Assembly (NCBI RefSeq): GCF_002925905.1
Contig: NZ_PRDB01000024.1
Span: forward strand, 1-64,000
Direction of reading: 5' to 3'
DNA from: Klebsiella michiganensis
GTDB lineage: Bacteria; Pseudomonadota; Gammaproteobacteria; Enterobacterales; Enterobacteriaceae
DNA length: 64,000 bases
Made by a program: the position numbers and the translations under genes. The notes below the pieces were generated by a model that had not been told where the DNA came from, ran no database searches, and saw nothing but the letters and a program-made list of their open reading frames with translations. This document shows positions 25,596-32,974 of this stretch, in pieces (within the stretch, counting starts at the first letter, position 1; each line of letters begins with the position of its first letter).

Positions 25596-25786
25596 AGCTG
25601 TACGGTCTCCTGCGTCGCGGTGCTGCTGATTTCCGGCAGTTCCACCACCTGGCCGGCGTCGAGAAATATCTGACCGGCCAGCGCTTTGTTAGCGGCGAGG
25701 ACGATCTCAGTCACGCCCTGTGTGGTGCCGTAGTGCCGCTGGCACAGCAAATCCACGGTATCGCCCTGCAATGCCTGAACTTTCAT
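25586..25786 (-). CDS. X: gpX-like tail protein (LysM-like)
   Basis: The 66-residue protein MKVQALQGDTVDLLCQRHYG is the P2 gpX (67) homologue, a small LysM-like tail protein. The ATG at 25786 overlaps the L stop by one base (TGATG). The frame open up to 25840 would overlap L and is rejected. Confidence 0.92.
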   Translation of the reverse strand: MKVQALQGDTVDLLCQRHYGTTQGVTEIVLAANKALAGQIFLDAGQVVELPEISSTATQETVQLWT

Positions 25787-26283
25787 CAGAACGCCTCCGC
25801 AGTGTTGCGTACGGCGCCGCGAATATCGGATATCGCCCAACGTGCATCACGCCACATATCATCGGCCTGTGAAGCCAGCGCGACGGCGCGTTTCTCACCT
25901 GCATCGCCGGTGGTGTCCACATCCCGGTTAGTGCCGAGGATGTGCGCCCTGGCGATGCTGAATACCGCCCGGCGGAAGCGATGAACCTTCACGCTTTCTC
26001 CGTTCACCTCGACCGCTGGCACATCAGCCAGTCGGGTATACCCCGCCGCCAGCTGGATTGACTGCCAGTCAGCCAGTTGATCGAGGGTGTGGGACACGCC
26101 TTCAATAACGGCTTGCTTCAGGCGCGAGGTTGTCACTGCGCCATTGATGCGCATTTCCATGCGCACATCGCTCAGGGCGATTTCCGGCCAGAACGTTCCG
26201 GCAGTGACTTTCTCGCCACCATCGTCAGTGTCTGGTACATCCTCCGAAGAGGGGATAACAGTGCGACCGGCTACAAGGCTCAT
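25786..26283 (-). CDS. L: gpL-like head completion / stabilisation protein
   Basis: The 165-residue protein (P2 L 169) begins MSLVAGRTVIPSSED and has LADWQSIQLAAGYTRLADVP and MWRDARWAISDIRG. It joins the portal vertex after packaging. The ATG at 26283 fits the family, and the open frame continues to 26346 without support. Confidence 0.93.
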   Translation of the reverse strand: MSLVAGRTVIPSSEDVPDTDDGGEKVTAGTFWPEIALSDVRMEMRINGAVTTSRLKQAVIEGVSHTLDQLADWQSIQLAAGYTRLADVPAVEVNGESVKVHRFRRAVFSIARAHILGTNRDVDTTGDAGEKRAVALASQADDMWRDARWAISDIRGAVRNTAEAF

Positions 26284-26385
26284 CGCGTCATCTCCTGAAT
26301 AGGTGGCGGTGAGCGGACGGAGAAAAGCAAACGCCATGCGTTGCAAATCTCCGCCCGCGCCGCCAGCGCACGGGGCGCAAGTCGG

Positions 26386-27282
26386 TTATTTTTTGGCGGC
26401 AGGCGTTTTTCTGGCTGTTGTTTTGCGCGCTGCCGTTTTACGGGTTGTGCTTTTGCGGGTGGTTCTGGTTGCTGCGGCGCTGGCCACTGCCGCCGGTTCT
26501 GAGGGTGCTGCAGCTTCGCCTGCACCCGCGCTGTCCGCTGCGGTGCCTCCGGCAGCATCGCCAGCGCCATCGGAACCATCGGTGCTATCAGCCCCGTCGG
26601 CACCTGTCTGTGCGGCGGCTTTTTTCACCACACGAGCCAGCCGGTCGATCTCTTTTTTCACCCCGGCGCCCGCATCGAGCGTCAGCGCCTGGCGCAGTAA
26701 CTCCAGCGCGGCCGCCTGCTCTTCAGTTGTGCCATTACGCAGCGCAAAGGCGCGTACTTTGCAGAGCTTGGCGCGAACCACGTCGGGCATATCACTGTCG
26801 GCAGTGAACTCCGCCACTTCATCGAGTACCGCCAGATATGGCGTGACGTCGGTGGTGTCGTCTGCCTTGACCTGCACCAGAATCGGATCGCAAATCTCAT
26901 CGACCAGAACGGTAGCGGCGGTACGGTTGAAGCGGTCAGGCATCAGCAGGCCGTGCGTGACGACGTAGCGACCAATGCGGGCAGCCAGCGCGTAATCACC
27001 GGCATCAATCGCCCAGACCATCAGGGTGACAATCACCTCATCCTGTCGGCCACTGTCGCCGTCAAGCGTGCCCTCGATCCAGCCCTCGTAATGCGGCAGC
27101 AACTGCCGTTTCATGGCCGCTTTCGCCTGGTCAGACTGCACTCGCTTCAATGCACTCTGATCCATGCGCAGCCGGTGCATGATTTGCTCGTGCACCGTTC
27201 TGGCTGTATCCGAAAGATCGTCGGTTTTGCCATGGCGCTCAGCCATGACCTTCTGAAAATGTTTTTGTGCCGGTGTCAGCAT
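26386..27282 (-). CDS. M: gpM-like terminase small/endonuclease subunit with histone-like tail
   Basis: The 298-residue protein starts MLTPAQKHFQKVMAERHG, as in P2 M (247), the DNA-recognising terminase partner of P. The conserved core ends near residue 220. It is followed by an acidic Ala/Gly/Asp linker (DGADSTDGSDGAGDAAGG) and a basic tail with repeated TTRK/TARK units (RKSTTRKTAARKTTARKTPA), similar in style to histone H1 C-termini. Related phage terminases may have tails, but the length here exceeds P2 by about 50 residues. The tail could help DNA binding at cos. Confidence 0.92.
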   Translation of the reverse strand: MLTPAQKHFQKVMAERHGKTDDLSDTARTVHEQIMHRLRMDQSALKRVQSDQAKAAMKRQLLPHYEGWIEGTLDGDSGRQDEVIVTLMVWAIDAGDYALAARIGRYVVTHGLLMPDRFNRTAATVLVDEICDPILVQVKADDTTDVTPYLAVLDEVAEFTADSDMPDVVRAKLCKVRAFALRNGTTEEQAAALELLRQALTLDAGAGVKKEIDRLARVVKKAAAQTGADGADSTDGSDGAGDAAGGTAADSAGAGEAAAPSEPAAVASAAATRTTRKSTTRKTAARKTTARKTPAAKK

Positions 27283-27329
27283 TATCTCTTCCCCGAATAA
27301 CGGCGGGCCGGAGCCCGCCCTGTGCACAG

Positions 27330-28379
27330 TTACTCGCCGCCTTCTGCTTTTTCAGCGAAGGTGATGCCGTCGATAAAGGCCACCGCGCCGTAATCCTCAA
27401 CAATGAAGTCATCGTTAGAGGACTGATACGTTGCCACGCGGTTGTATTCCGGCTCCTCTTTGATCGTCCGGCGCAGACCACCGCGCTGGTAGTAGATCGA
27501 GAGGTTTTTAAACGGCGTGATGAGGATGGCGTTACCCGGCATGTAAGGCGCGATAAAGGTCGGCATGTTGCCTACGCGTTCCTGCGCCACAATCAGCTGA
27601 CCGGCCAGCATTTCGGTGTTCGGGTTGGTCTGACTCATGGCGTTGATGGTCGGGAAATTGCTGGTTGTCAGCAGATCGCCGGACAAAATCACCACGTTGT
27701 CAGGGTTACGCTTATGCCATTCGTCCATGAGGCTGTTTTTAGCGTCATAGACCGCCGCCGCTACGTTGCCATAGGTGCCCTGGGCGACAATGGCGTTGTT
27801 CTGGTCACGCGAGGTGATCGTCACGCCGGTAATGCGACGGTGTGCAGCTTCATTACGAATTTTTTGCAGCCAGCCGATGCCGCAGTCCTGCAACAGCGGA
27901 TTCGCTGCGCGGTCTGACGGGTCGGCGTAGCTGGTACCGTTAAAGCCGATCATGATGCGGTCGAGCGACATCTGACGGGCCATAGCAGAACTGATAAGCG
28001 GCTGGAAGTTCGGCTGATGCGCCCACGCATCCATTTGCGCGTAGCTGACGGCGTAGTCGTAGTTGGTTTTACGGCACAGATAGTTGTACGGATCCATCCT
28101 GTCGTTAGCGCCGGGATTGCGGCGGTTGGTGGTGCTGTTGTTGACGCCCGCCAGCGGGCCTTTGCTGCCGATCAGGATTTTCTGGCCGATCTGCTCTTCC
28201 ACGCCAAAGACGTTAATCAGCTTCAGAAAGGCATCATCCTGCTGAGCGGCCGCTTCAAGGCGCTGCTGTACAGTCGGGTCAACGCTGAACTGTGCCGCAA
28301 CGGCAGCGGCGCTGACGCCGTTAAGCTGTGCCTGGCGGGCAACGTAGCTGTCAAACAGCTTACGGGTAGGGTTTCTCAT
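27330..28379 (-). CDS. N: gpN-like major capsid protein precursor
   Basis: The 349-residue homologue of P2 gpN (357) begins MRNPTRKLFDSYVARQAQLN and contains FGVEEQIGQKILIGSKGPLA, DRIMIGFNGTSYA and ILITPFKNLSIYYQRGG. It builds the icosahedral shell and is trimmed by the O protease. It follows O by 24 bases with a separate ribosome-binding site. Confidence 0.97.
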   Translation of the reverse strand: MRNPTRKLFDSYVARQAQLNGVSAAAVAAQFSVDPTVQQRLEAAAQQDDAFLKLINVFGVEEQIGQKILIGSKGPLAGVNNSTTNRRNPGANDRMDPYNYLCRKTNYDYAVSYAQMDAWAHQPNFQPLISSAMARQMSLDRIMIGFNGTSYADPSDRAANPLLQDCGIGWLQKIRNEAAHRRITGVTITSRDQNNAIVAQGTYGNVAAAVYDAKNSLMDEWHKRNPDNVVILSGDLLTTSNFPTINAMSQTNPNTEMLAGQLIVAQERVGNMPTFIAPYMPGNAILITPFKNLSIYYQRGGLRRTIKEEPEYNRVATYQSSNDDFIVEDYGAVAFIDGITFAEKAEGGE

Positions 28380-28403
28380 GTGCGGGATCTCTCGTTATGG
28401 ATA

Positions 28404-29237
28404 TCAGTAGTCAGCGAGCTGCGCGTTATCGCCACCGCCTGCTGCCGGGCGCTGGCTGAAATTGCCGTCCGTCCCTTCAAGCTGCTGGCGAAGTGCGGCA
28501 AGTTCAGTGGTCAGCTTCTGGATAGCGGCTTTGTCCTGCTGGCGTTCCTGTTCGGCAGTACTGAACTGCTCGCCAAGATCAACCTGTGATTGCGCCACCG
28601 CTTCAACAGCCTGATGCACCTGACCGAAGCGCTGATCGTCGGTTTTCTGCCCCTTGCCGAGAATGCCCATGACCCGGTTAAACCACTGCTTACCCTCATC
28701 GCTGCGCTGTGCGGCCAGCTCGATCACTTCGGCCTCCAGGGCCTCGGTAAACATTGGCGCCTCACCTTGCTGGTTGTTGAAGGCCATCACCGATGCGCGT
28801 TGCTGTGCCGCAAACTTGAGGCGTTCGGTACCCAGGCTTGCCGGGGTGTCAGTCATTGCCAGCCCGACAACATAGGCTTTACCGTTAAGAGCGAACTGCG
28901 GATGCAGCTCAATGCTGGAGTAGACCTTCTGGCCTTTATTGGTCATCTGCACCATGCGATCAGATGGTTCGATCTCAGCATAAAGCGCCGTTCGCCCGGC
29001 TAACGGGCCATCGGTAATGTCTTCGGTGCTGAGTGCTACCACATCTCCCATTGCGCCAAAATCGCTACCCGGAAACATAGAGAGATAGTGCTCAATGTTG
29101 ACGCGTGCGCCGTACACCTCCGGACTGTAGTTCGCCGCCGCATCGCGGAGGTGTTGCGGCTGAATTTCGCGGCCATCCACGGTATTCCCGGAGACGGCAA
29201 CGCGAAACTTCTTACGGGGTTTAGCTGTGCCTGCCAT
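28404..29237 (-). CDS. O: gpO-like capsid scaffold and protease
   Basis: The 277-residue protein combines an N-terminal serine protease (candidate triad Asp21, His50 in IEHYLS, and Ser107 or Ser108 in VYSSIELHP) with a C-terminal scaffold coiled coil (residues 200-258). It directs procapsid assembly and cleaves N. It is the first gene of the O-N-M-L-X-Y-K-lysis run, transcribed away from P with the Ogr dyad in the gap. Confidence 0.95.
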   Translation of the reverse strand: MAGTAKPRKKFRVAVSGNTVDGREIQPQHLRDAAANYSPEVYGARVNIEHYLSMFPGSDFGAMGDVVALSTEDITDGPLAGRTALYAEIEPSDRMVQMTNKGQKVYSSIELHPQFALNGKAYVVGLAMTDTPASLGTERLKFAAQQRASVMAFNNQQGEAPMFTEALEAEVIELAAQRSDEGKQWFNRVMGILGKGQKTDDQRFGQVHQAVEAVAQSQVDLGEQFSTAEQERQQDKAAIQKLTTELAALRQQLEGTDGNFSQRPAAGGGDNAQLADY

Positions 29238-29310
29238 GTTCGTTTACTCGCTGGTTTTTGAGTTCCCGGTGATGATGGCAGGGGCTGACGTACGCGCTCA
29301 ACGCGTTGTT

Positions 29311-29332
29311 GTTGTGAGGGTATTGCCACAAC
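29311..29332. promoter_or_regulatory. Ogr-binding dyad between P and O
   Basis: GTTGT at 29311-29315 and ACAAC at 29328-29332 enclose 12 bases (TGT-N12-ACA). It lies 65 bases before P and 73 bases before O, the position of the divergent P and O late promoters in P2. It is identical in form to the 9624 site. Confidence 0.82.
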
Positions 29333-29396
29333 CAAAAGCGGGCGAAAGGGCACGCGCGCGCGGGTTAATCTCCCCGGCAGGAAGCGAGGAGGACAA

Positions 29397-31118
29397 ATGG
29401 CGATTGAAGAAGCATTCATCATGCACCGGGCGCGGCAGCTCTACTGGCAGGGATACCCGCCAGCGGAGATCGCACGCCTGATGGGTATCAATCAGAACAC
29501 GGTTTACTCATGGAAAAAGCGCGATGAGTGGGACACCACGCCGCCGATCCAGCGTGTCACGACGTCCATTGATGCACGACTGATCCAGCTCACCAGTAAG
29601 GACACAAAGACCGGGGGTGACTTCAAGGAAATTGACCTGCTGACACGACAGCTCAAAAAGCTGGATAACGGCACGCCAGTGACGCAGCCGAAGAAGAAGA
29701 TCCGCAAGAAACAAAACTTCTTTTCAGAGGCGCAGATCTCCGCGCTGCGTGCCAGCATCATCGACTCGCTGCACTGGCATCAGAAAACCTGGTATGAAAA
29801 CCATCACCACCGTAACCGTGCCATCCTGAAAAGCCGTCAGATTGGTGCGACCTGGTACTTTGCCCGCGAAGCACTGTTGCGCGCGCTGTCTGACGACGTG
29901 AAGTACAAGCATCAGCTCAACCAGATATTCCTGTCGGCCAGCCGTCGCCAGGCGTACCAGTTCCGCAGCTTTATTCGCGCCGCTGCCGCTGAAGTTGATG
30001 TTGAGCTGAAGGGCGGCGACATGATCCAGCTGTTCAACGGCGCGGAGCTGCACTTTCTCGGCACGTCGGCGGCAACTGCACAGTCGTACACCGGCAATCT
30101 GTACTTTGATGAGTTTTTCTGGGTCGGGCAGTTCGCGAACCTGAAGAAAGTGGCCGGTGCAATGGCAACCCTGAAGGGTTTAACGCGCACCTACTTCTCT
30201 ACACCATCGGCAGAGAGCCACGAAGCGTACCCCTTCTGGTCGGGTGAGGCCTTCAACAAGGGCCGCAGCCACGGTAAGCGCGTGGAGTTTGACACGTCCT
30301 GGAAGACGCTTAACAGTGGGCTGATGTGTCCGGATAAAATCTGGCGACAAATAGTCACGCTGCAGGATGCGGTCGATCACGGCTGGGATTTGACTGATAT
30401 TGACGAAATCCGTGAGGAAAATAGCCCGGAAGAGTACGACAACCTCTACGCCTGTACCTTCATCAAGAACGGCGAAACGGCCTTTGACTACAACATACTG
30501 CTGAGCTGCGGTGCAGATGGTTACGACGAGTGGCCGGACTGGAAACCTTACGCCATGCGACCAGTGGCCGATCGTCCGGTATGGATCGGCTACGACCCCA
30601 ATGGATCCAGCGGCAAAGGCGACAGCGGGGCCATCTCTGTCAATGCAGCGCCACTGATCCCCGGCGGAAAGTTTCGCACTATTGAAACCATTCGCGTGCG
30701 CGGCATGGAGTTTGAGGCGCAGGCCGCCATGATTATCAGCATGCTCACGCGCTACAACGTCCAGCACATCGGCATTGACGGCAGCGGTATTGGTGAGGCG
30801 GTGTACCAACTTGTGAAGAAACGCTTTCCGGCGGCGGTGTGCTACCAGTTCTCGCCAGCCAGCAAGCGCATGCTGGTACTGAAAATGCTGCAACTGATAC
30901 GCGCTGGCCGCTGGGAGTATGACCGTGGCGAATATGACCTAATTACTGCTTTCTGTGCTGTACGCAAGGTGGTCACGCCCGGTGGCGTCATCACCTACGA
31001 TACCGACCGCGCCCGTGGTGTGAGTCACGGCGATCTCGCCTGGGCGACCATGCTCGCCACCGTTAACGAGCCGCTGGGTCAGGAAGGCGGCAACACTATG
31101 ACTGTTATGGAGTACTGA
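29397..31118 (+). CDS. P: gpP-like terminase large (ATPase) subunit
   Basis: The 573-residue packaging motor (P2 P 590) has an N-terminal helix-turn-helix (YPPAEIARLMGINQNTVYSW), a Walker A-like SRQIGATWY near residue 147, Walker B NLYFDEFFW near 235, and the nuclease domain with acidic motifs IGYDPNGS and IGIDGSGIG. The start has GGAGG upstream. The stop overlaps the Q start (TGATG). Confidence 0.96.
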   Translation: MAIEEAFIMHRARQLYWQGYPPAEIARLMGINQNTVYSWKKRDEWDTTPPIQRVTTSIDARLIQLTSKDTKTGGDFKEIDLLTRQLKKLDNGTPVTQPKKKIRKKQNFFSEAQISALRASIIDSLHWHQKTWYENHHHRNRAILKSRQIGATWYFAREALLRALSDDVKYKHQLNQIFLSASRRQAYQFRSFIRAAAAEVDVELKGGDMIQLFNGAELHFLGTSAATAQSYTGNLYFDEFFWVGQFANLKKVAGAMATLKGLTRTYFSTPSAESHEAYPFWSGEAFNKGRSHGKRVEFDTSWKTLNSGLMCPDKIWRQIVTLQDAVDHGWDLTDIDEIREENSPEEYDNLYACTFIKNGETAFDYNILLSCGADGYDEWPDWKPYAMRPVADRPVWIGYDPNGSSGKGDSGAISVNAAPLIPGGKFRTIETIRVRGMEFEAQAAMIISMLTRYNVQHIGIDGSGIGEAVYQLVKKRFPAAVCYQFSPASKRMLVLKMLQLIRAGRWEYDRGEYDLITAFCAVRKVVTPGGVITYDTDRARGVSHGDLAWATMLATVNEPLGQEGGNTMTVMEY

Positions 31119-32170
31119 TGAGCAGACGAAAATCCCCGCGCGGCAGGCAGTATGCCCGGGAGCAAGCCGACCTCGCCGACGCACTGAAGTCGGCGCCGGG
31201 CCTGAGCGCGTTCACGTTTGATGGCCCGTGGCCGGTGACCGGTGCTCATGACCTGCTGGATAACATGTACTGCGCCAACAATGGCCGGTACTACGAGACG
31301 CCGATCAGCTGGTACGGGCTGGCCCGCCAGTTTGGATATGCGAGCTGGCACCAGTCGGCGCTGTTCTTCAAGCGCAACGTGCTGGCCGGGTGCTTCATCC
31401 CGCACAGGCTGTTGTCGCGTCAGGCGTTCTCGGCCTTTGCGCTCGACTGGTTTGTGTTCGGTAACGCGTACCTTGAGATGCGCCGCAACATCCTGCGTGG
31501 GCCGATTGGGTTTCGTAACTCACTGGCGAAGTACACCCGGCGTGGTTCTGACCTCGATACCTACTGGTTTATTCAGTCCGGCCTCGATGATCACCAGTTC
31601 GAAACCGGTTCGGTATGCCATGTGATCAACCCGGATATTCACCAGGAGATCTACGGCATGCCGGAGTACTTCGCCGGTCTGCTGTCGGCGAACCTGGCCC
31701 ACTCTGCCGACAAGTTCCGCAAGCTGTATTACGACAACGGATCGCATGCCGGTTGTATTGTCTACGTCAGCAGCGCAGTGGCTGACGGGGAAAGCCTGGA
31801 GAACCTGAAGAAGACATTGACCGATACACGGCGCGGCGGGGCATTTAAAAACATCCTGCTGAGTGCGCCCGGTGTCGGCAAGGATGCCGTGCAGATCCTG
31901 CCGTTCAGCCAGATATCAGCGAAGGATGAGTTTGTCGGCGTGAAATCCTCCACGCGTGACGACATGCTCGCGGCTCACCGTGTTCCGCCGCAGCTGATGG
32001 GTGCCATCCCGGAAGGTAACGGATCATTCGGCGACGTCGAGAAGGCGGCGAGAGTTTTTGCGGTCAACGAGCTGACGCCGGTGATGGAAGCGATGAAGCA
32101 TGTTAACGACTGGCTAGGCGAAGAAGTGATCCGCTTCAACCCTTACGCCCTGCTGGAAACCCCGAAGTGA
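31118..32170 (+). CDS. Q: gpQ-like portal protein
   Basis: The 350-residue protein (P2 Q 344) contains FTFDGPWPVTGAHDLLDNM near the N-terminus, YLEMRRNILRGPIGFRNSLA, VGVKSSTRDDMLAAHRVPPQ and the typical end EEVIRFNPYALLETPK. It forms the dodecameric DNA channel at one capsid vertex. It is the last late gene before cos. Confidence 0.96.
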   Translation: MSRRKSPRGRQYAREQADLADALKSAPGLSAFTFDGPWPVTGAHDLLDNMYCANNGRYYETPISWYGLARQFGYASWHQSALFFKRNVLAGCFIPHRLLSRQAFSAFALDWFVFGNAYLEMRRNILRGPIGFRNSLAKYTRRGSDLDTYWFIQSGLDDHQFETGSVCHVINPDIHQEIYGMPEYFAGLLSANLAHSADKFRKLYYDNGSHAGCIVYVSSAVADGESLENLKKTLTDTRRGGAFKNILLSAPGVGKDAVQILPFSQISAKDEFVGVKSSTRDDMLAAHRVPPQLMGAIPEGNGSFGDVEKAARVFAVNELTPVMEAMKHVNDWLGEEVIRFNPYALLETPK

Positions 32171-32176
32171 TCTGAA

Positions 32177-32210
32177 GGTACCGCACTGCCATTCCCGGCG
32201 GTGCGGTACC
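32177..32210. other. Long hairpin after Q
   Basis: GGTACCGCAC at 32177-32186 pairs perfectly with GTGCGGTACC at 32201-32210, and the stem continues inward through TGCC and GGCG (one G-T pair) to a six-base loop. It has no T run. It could stop P-Q transcription in a factor-assisted way, or belong to the cos packaging region. From here to 32405 no gene or further clear site is seen. Confidence 0.6.
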
Positions 32211-32405
32211 GGCCAGCAGCACCATCATTCCCGGCCATGTCGGCCACCCCGCAACACCTCAATGTCATATCCCCAACCAGACGCAGCCAGCGCCATTCTG
32301 GCGTGCTTTTGCCTGCGTGCTCGCCGGATGCACCGCGAAAGTGCGCGCCCGTCAGGCGGCTTCTGGTGAAGTGTATCGACCCCTTCCCTACCCCCAAAGC
32401 GCGCG

Positions 32406-32424
32406 CTTACTCCCCCGCCTCGCC
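32406..32424 (-). other. cos site (cohesive end) candidate
   Basis: Read on the minus strand, GGCGAGGCGGGGGAGTAAG begins with the same 12 bases as the 19-base P2 cohesive end (GGCGAGGCGGGG, from memory) and lies between the 3' ends of Q and A, the position of cos in P2. The exact nick points are inferred from that match. Confidence 0.7.
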
Positions 32425-32445
32425 TGCGCGCTAAACCAACCTCTT

Positions 32446-32547
32446 TTTGTGCAGTTTGTGCAGACCGCCCAGCCCCGCCAGTGCTGGGGCGGCGCAGCAA
32501 AAACGCCGTTTCAAAAATTGTGCAAATTTGTGCGCTTTTGCGCAAAA
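32446..32547. repeat. Iterated TTTGTGC repeats beside cos
   Basis: TTTGTGCAG occurs twice in direct tandem (32446-32463). TTGTGCA and TTTGTGCG follow at about 32518-32534, and TTTTGCGCAAAA (32536-32547) is a perfect palindrome. They lie between cos and the membrane-protein gene. They could be terminase (cosB-like) sites or an operator for that gene. Confidence 0.55.
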
Positions 32548-32610
32548 TGAATAATGCTATTATCATTCGTGCATCCCGACTAAATATCATTTTGACACTA
32601 GGTAATTTTT

Positions 32611-32964
32611 ATGAAATTTAAAGAAATAGCGGCGCTAATAGCGCTTGCGTTATCTGCTATTGTCGGCTTGATTGTTTGTTATGTAGCGGGAAATGCCCTC
32701 CTCAGCGTAATCATCCCGATAACCTCATCTTTTTTCGCTCTTTTTATTGTTATCGCCCTTGTTAAATCTTCATGGGAAGCCTTAACACGCCACAATAAAT
32801 CCCAAGATCACCATGCAAAAAAACCACACTATGACACTGCGCCGAAAAAATTCTCCGAACTCGTAGAGCTAAAAGATCATGCCGTATACTCATCAACCAA
32901 GGCCCAACTTGAGCGGCAACTAAAAGAGCTTGGAGTAAGCCTTGACGATGATAGAAAAGAATAA
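32611..32964 (+). CDS. Small two-helix membrane protein (cargo next to cos)
   Basis: The 117-residue protein has two membrane helices (residues 7-30 and 33-52, then KSSWEALTRH) and a charged cytoplasmic tail ending in a short helix (YSSTKAQLERQLKELGVSLD). It is AT-rich compared with its neighbours, has its own upstream region, and points against gene A. The interval between portal and replication gene is known as a place for superinfection-exclusion and anti-phage genes in P2 phages (tin and others). I do not recognise the family. A role in exclusion is inference from position. Confidence 0.7.
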   Translation: MKFKEIAALIALALSAIVGLIVCYVAGNALLSVIIPITSSFFALFIVIALVKSSWEALTRHNKSQDHHAKKPHYDTAPKKFSELVELKDHAVYSSTKAQLERQLKELGVSLDDDRKE

Positions 32965-32974
32965 ACCATAATCG

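Noticed and set aside
26302..26968. Alanine-rich membrane-like frame on the plus strand
   Set aside because: Antisense of the low-complexity tail of M. The composition reflects the repeats.
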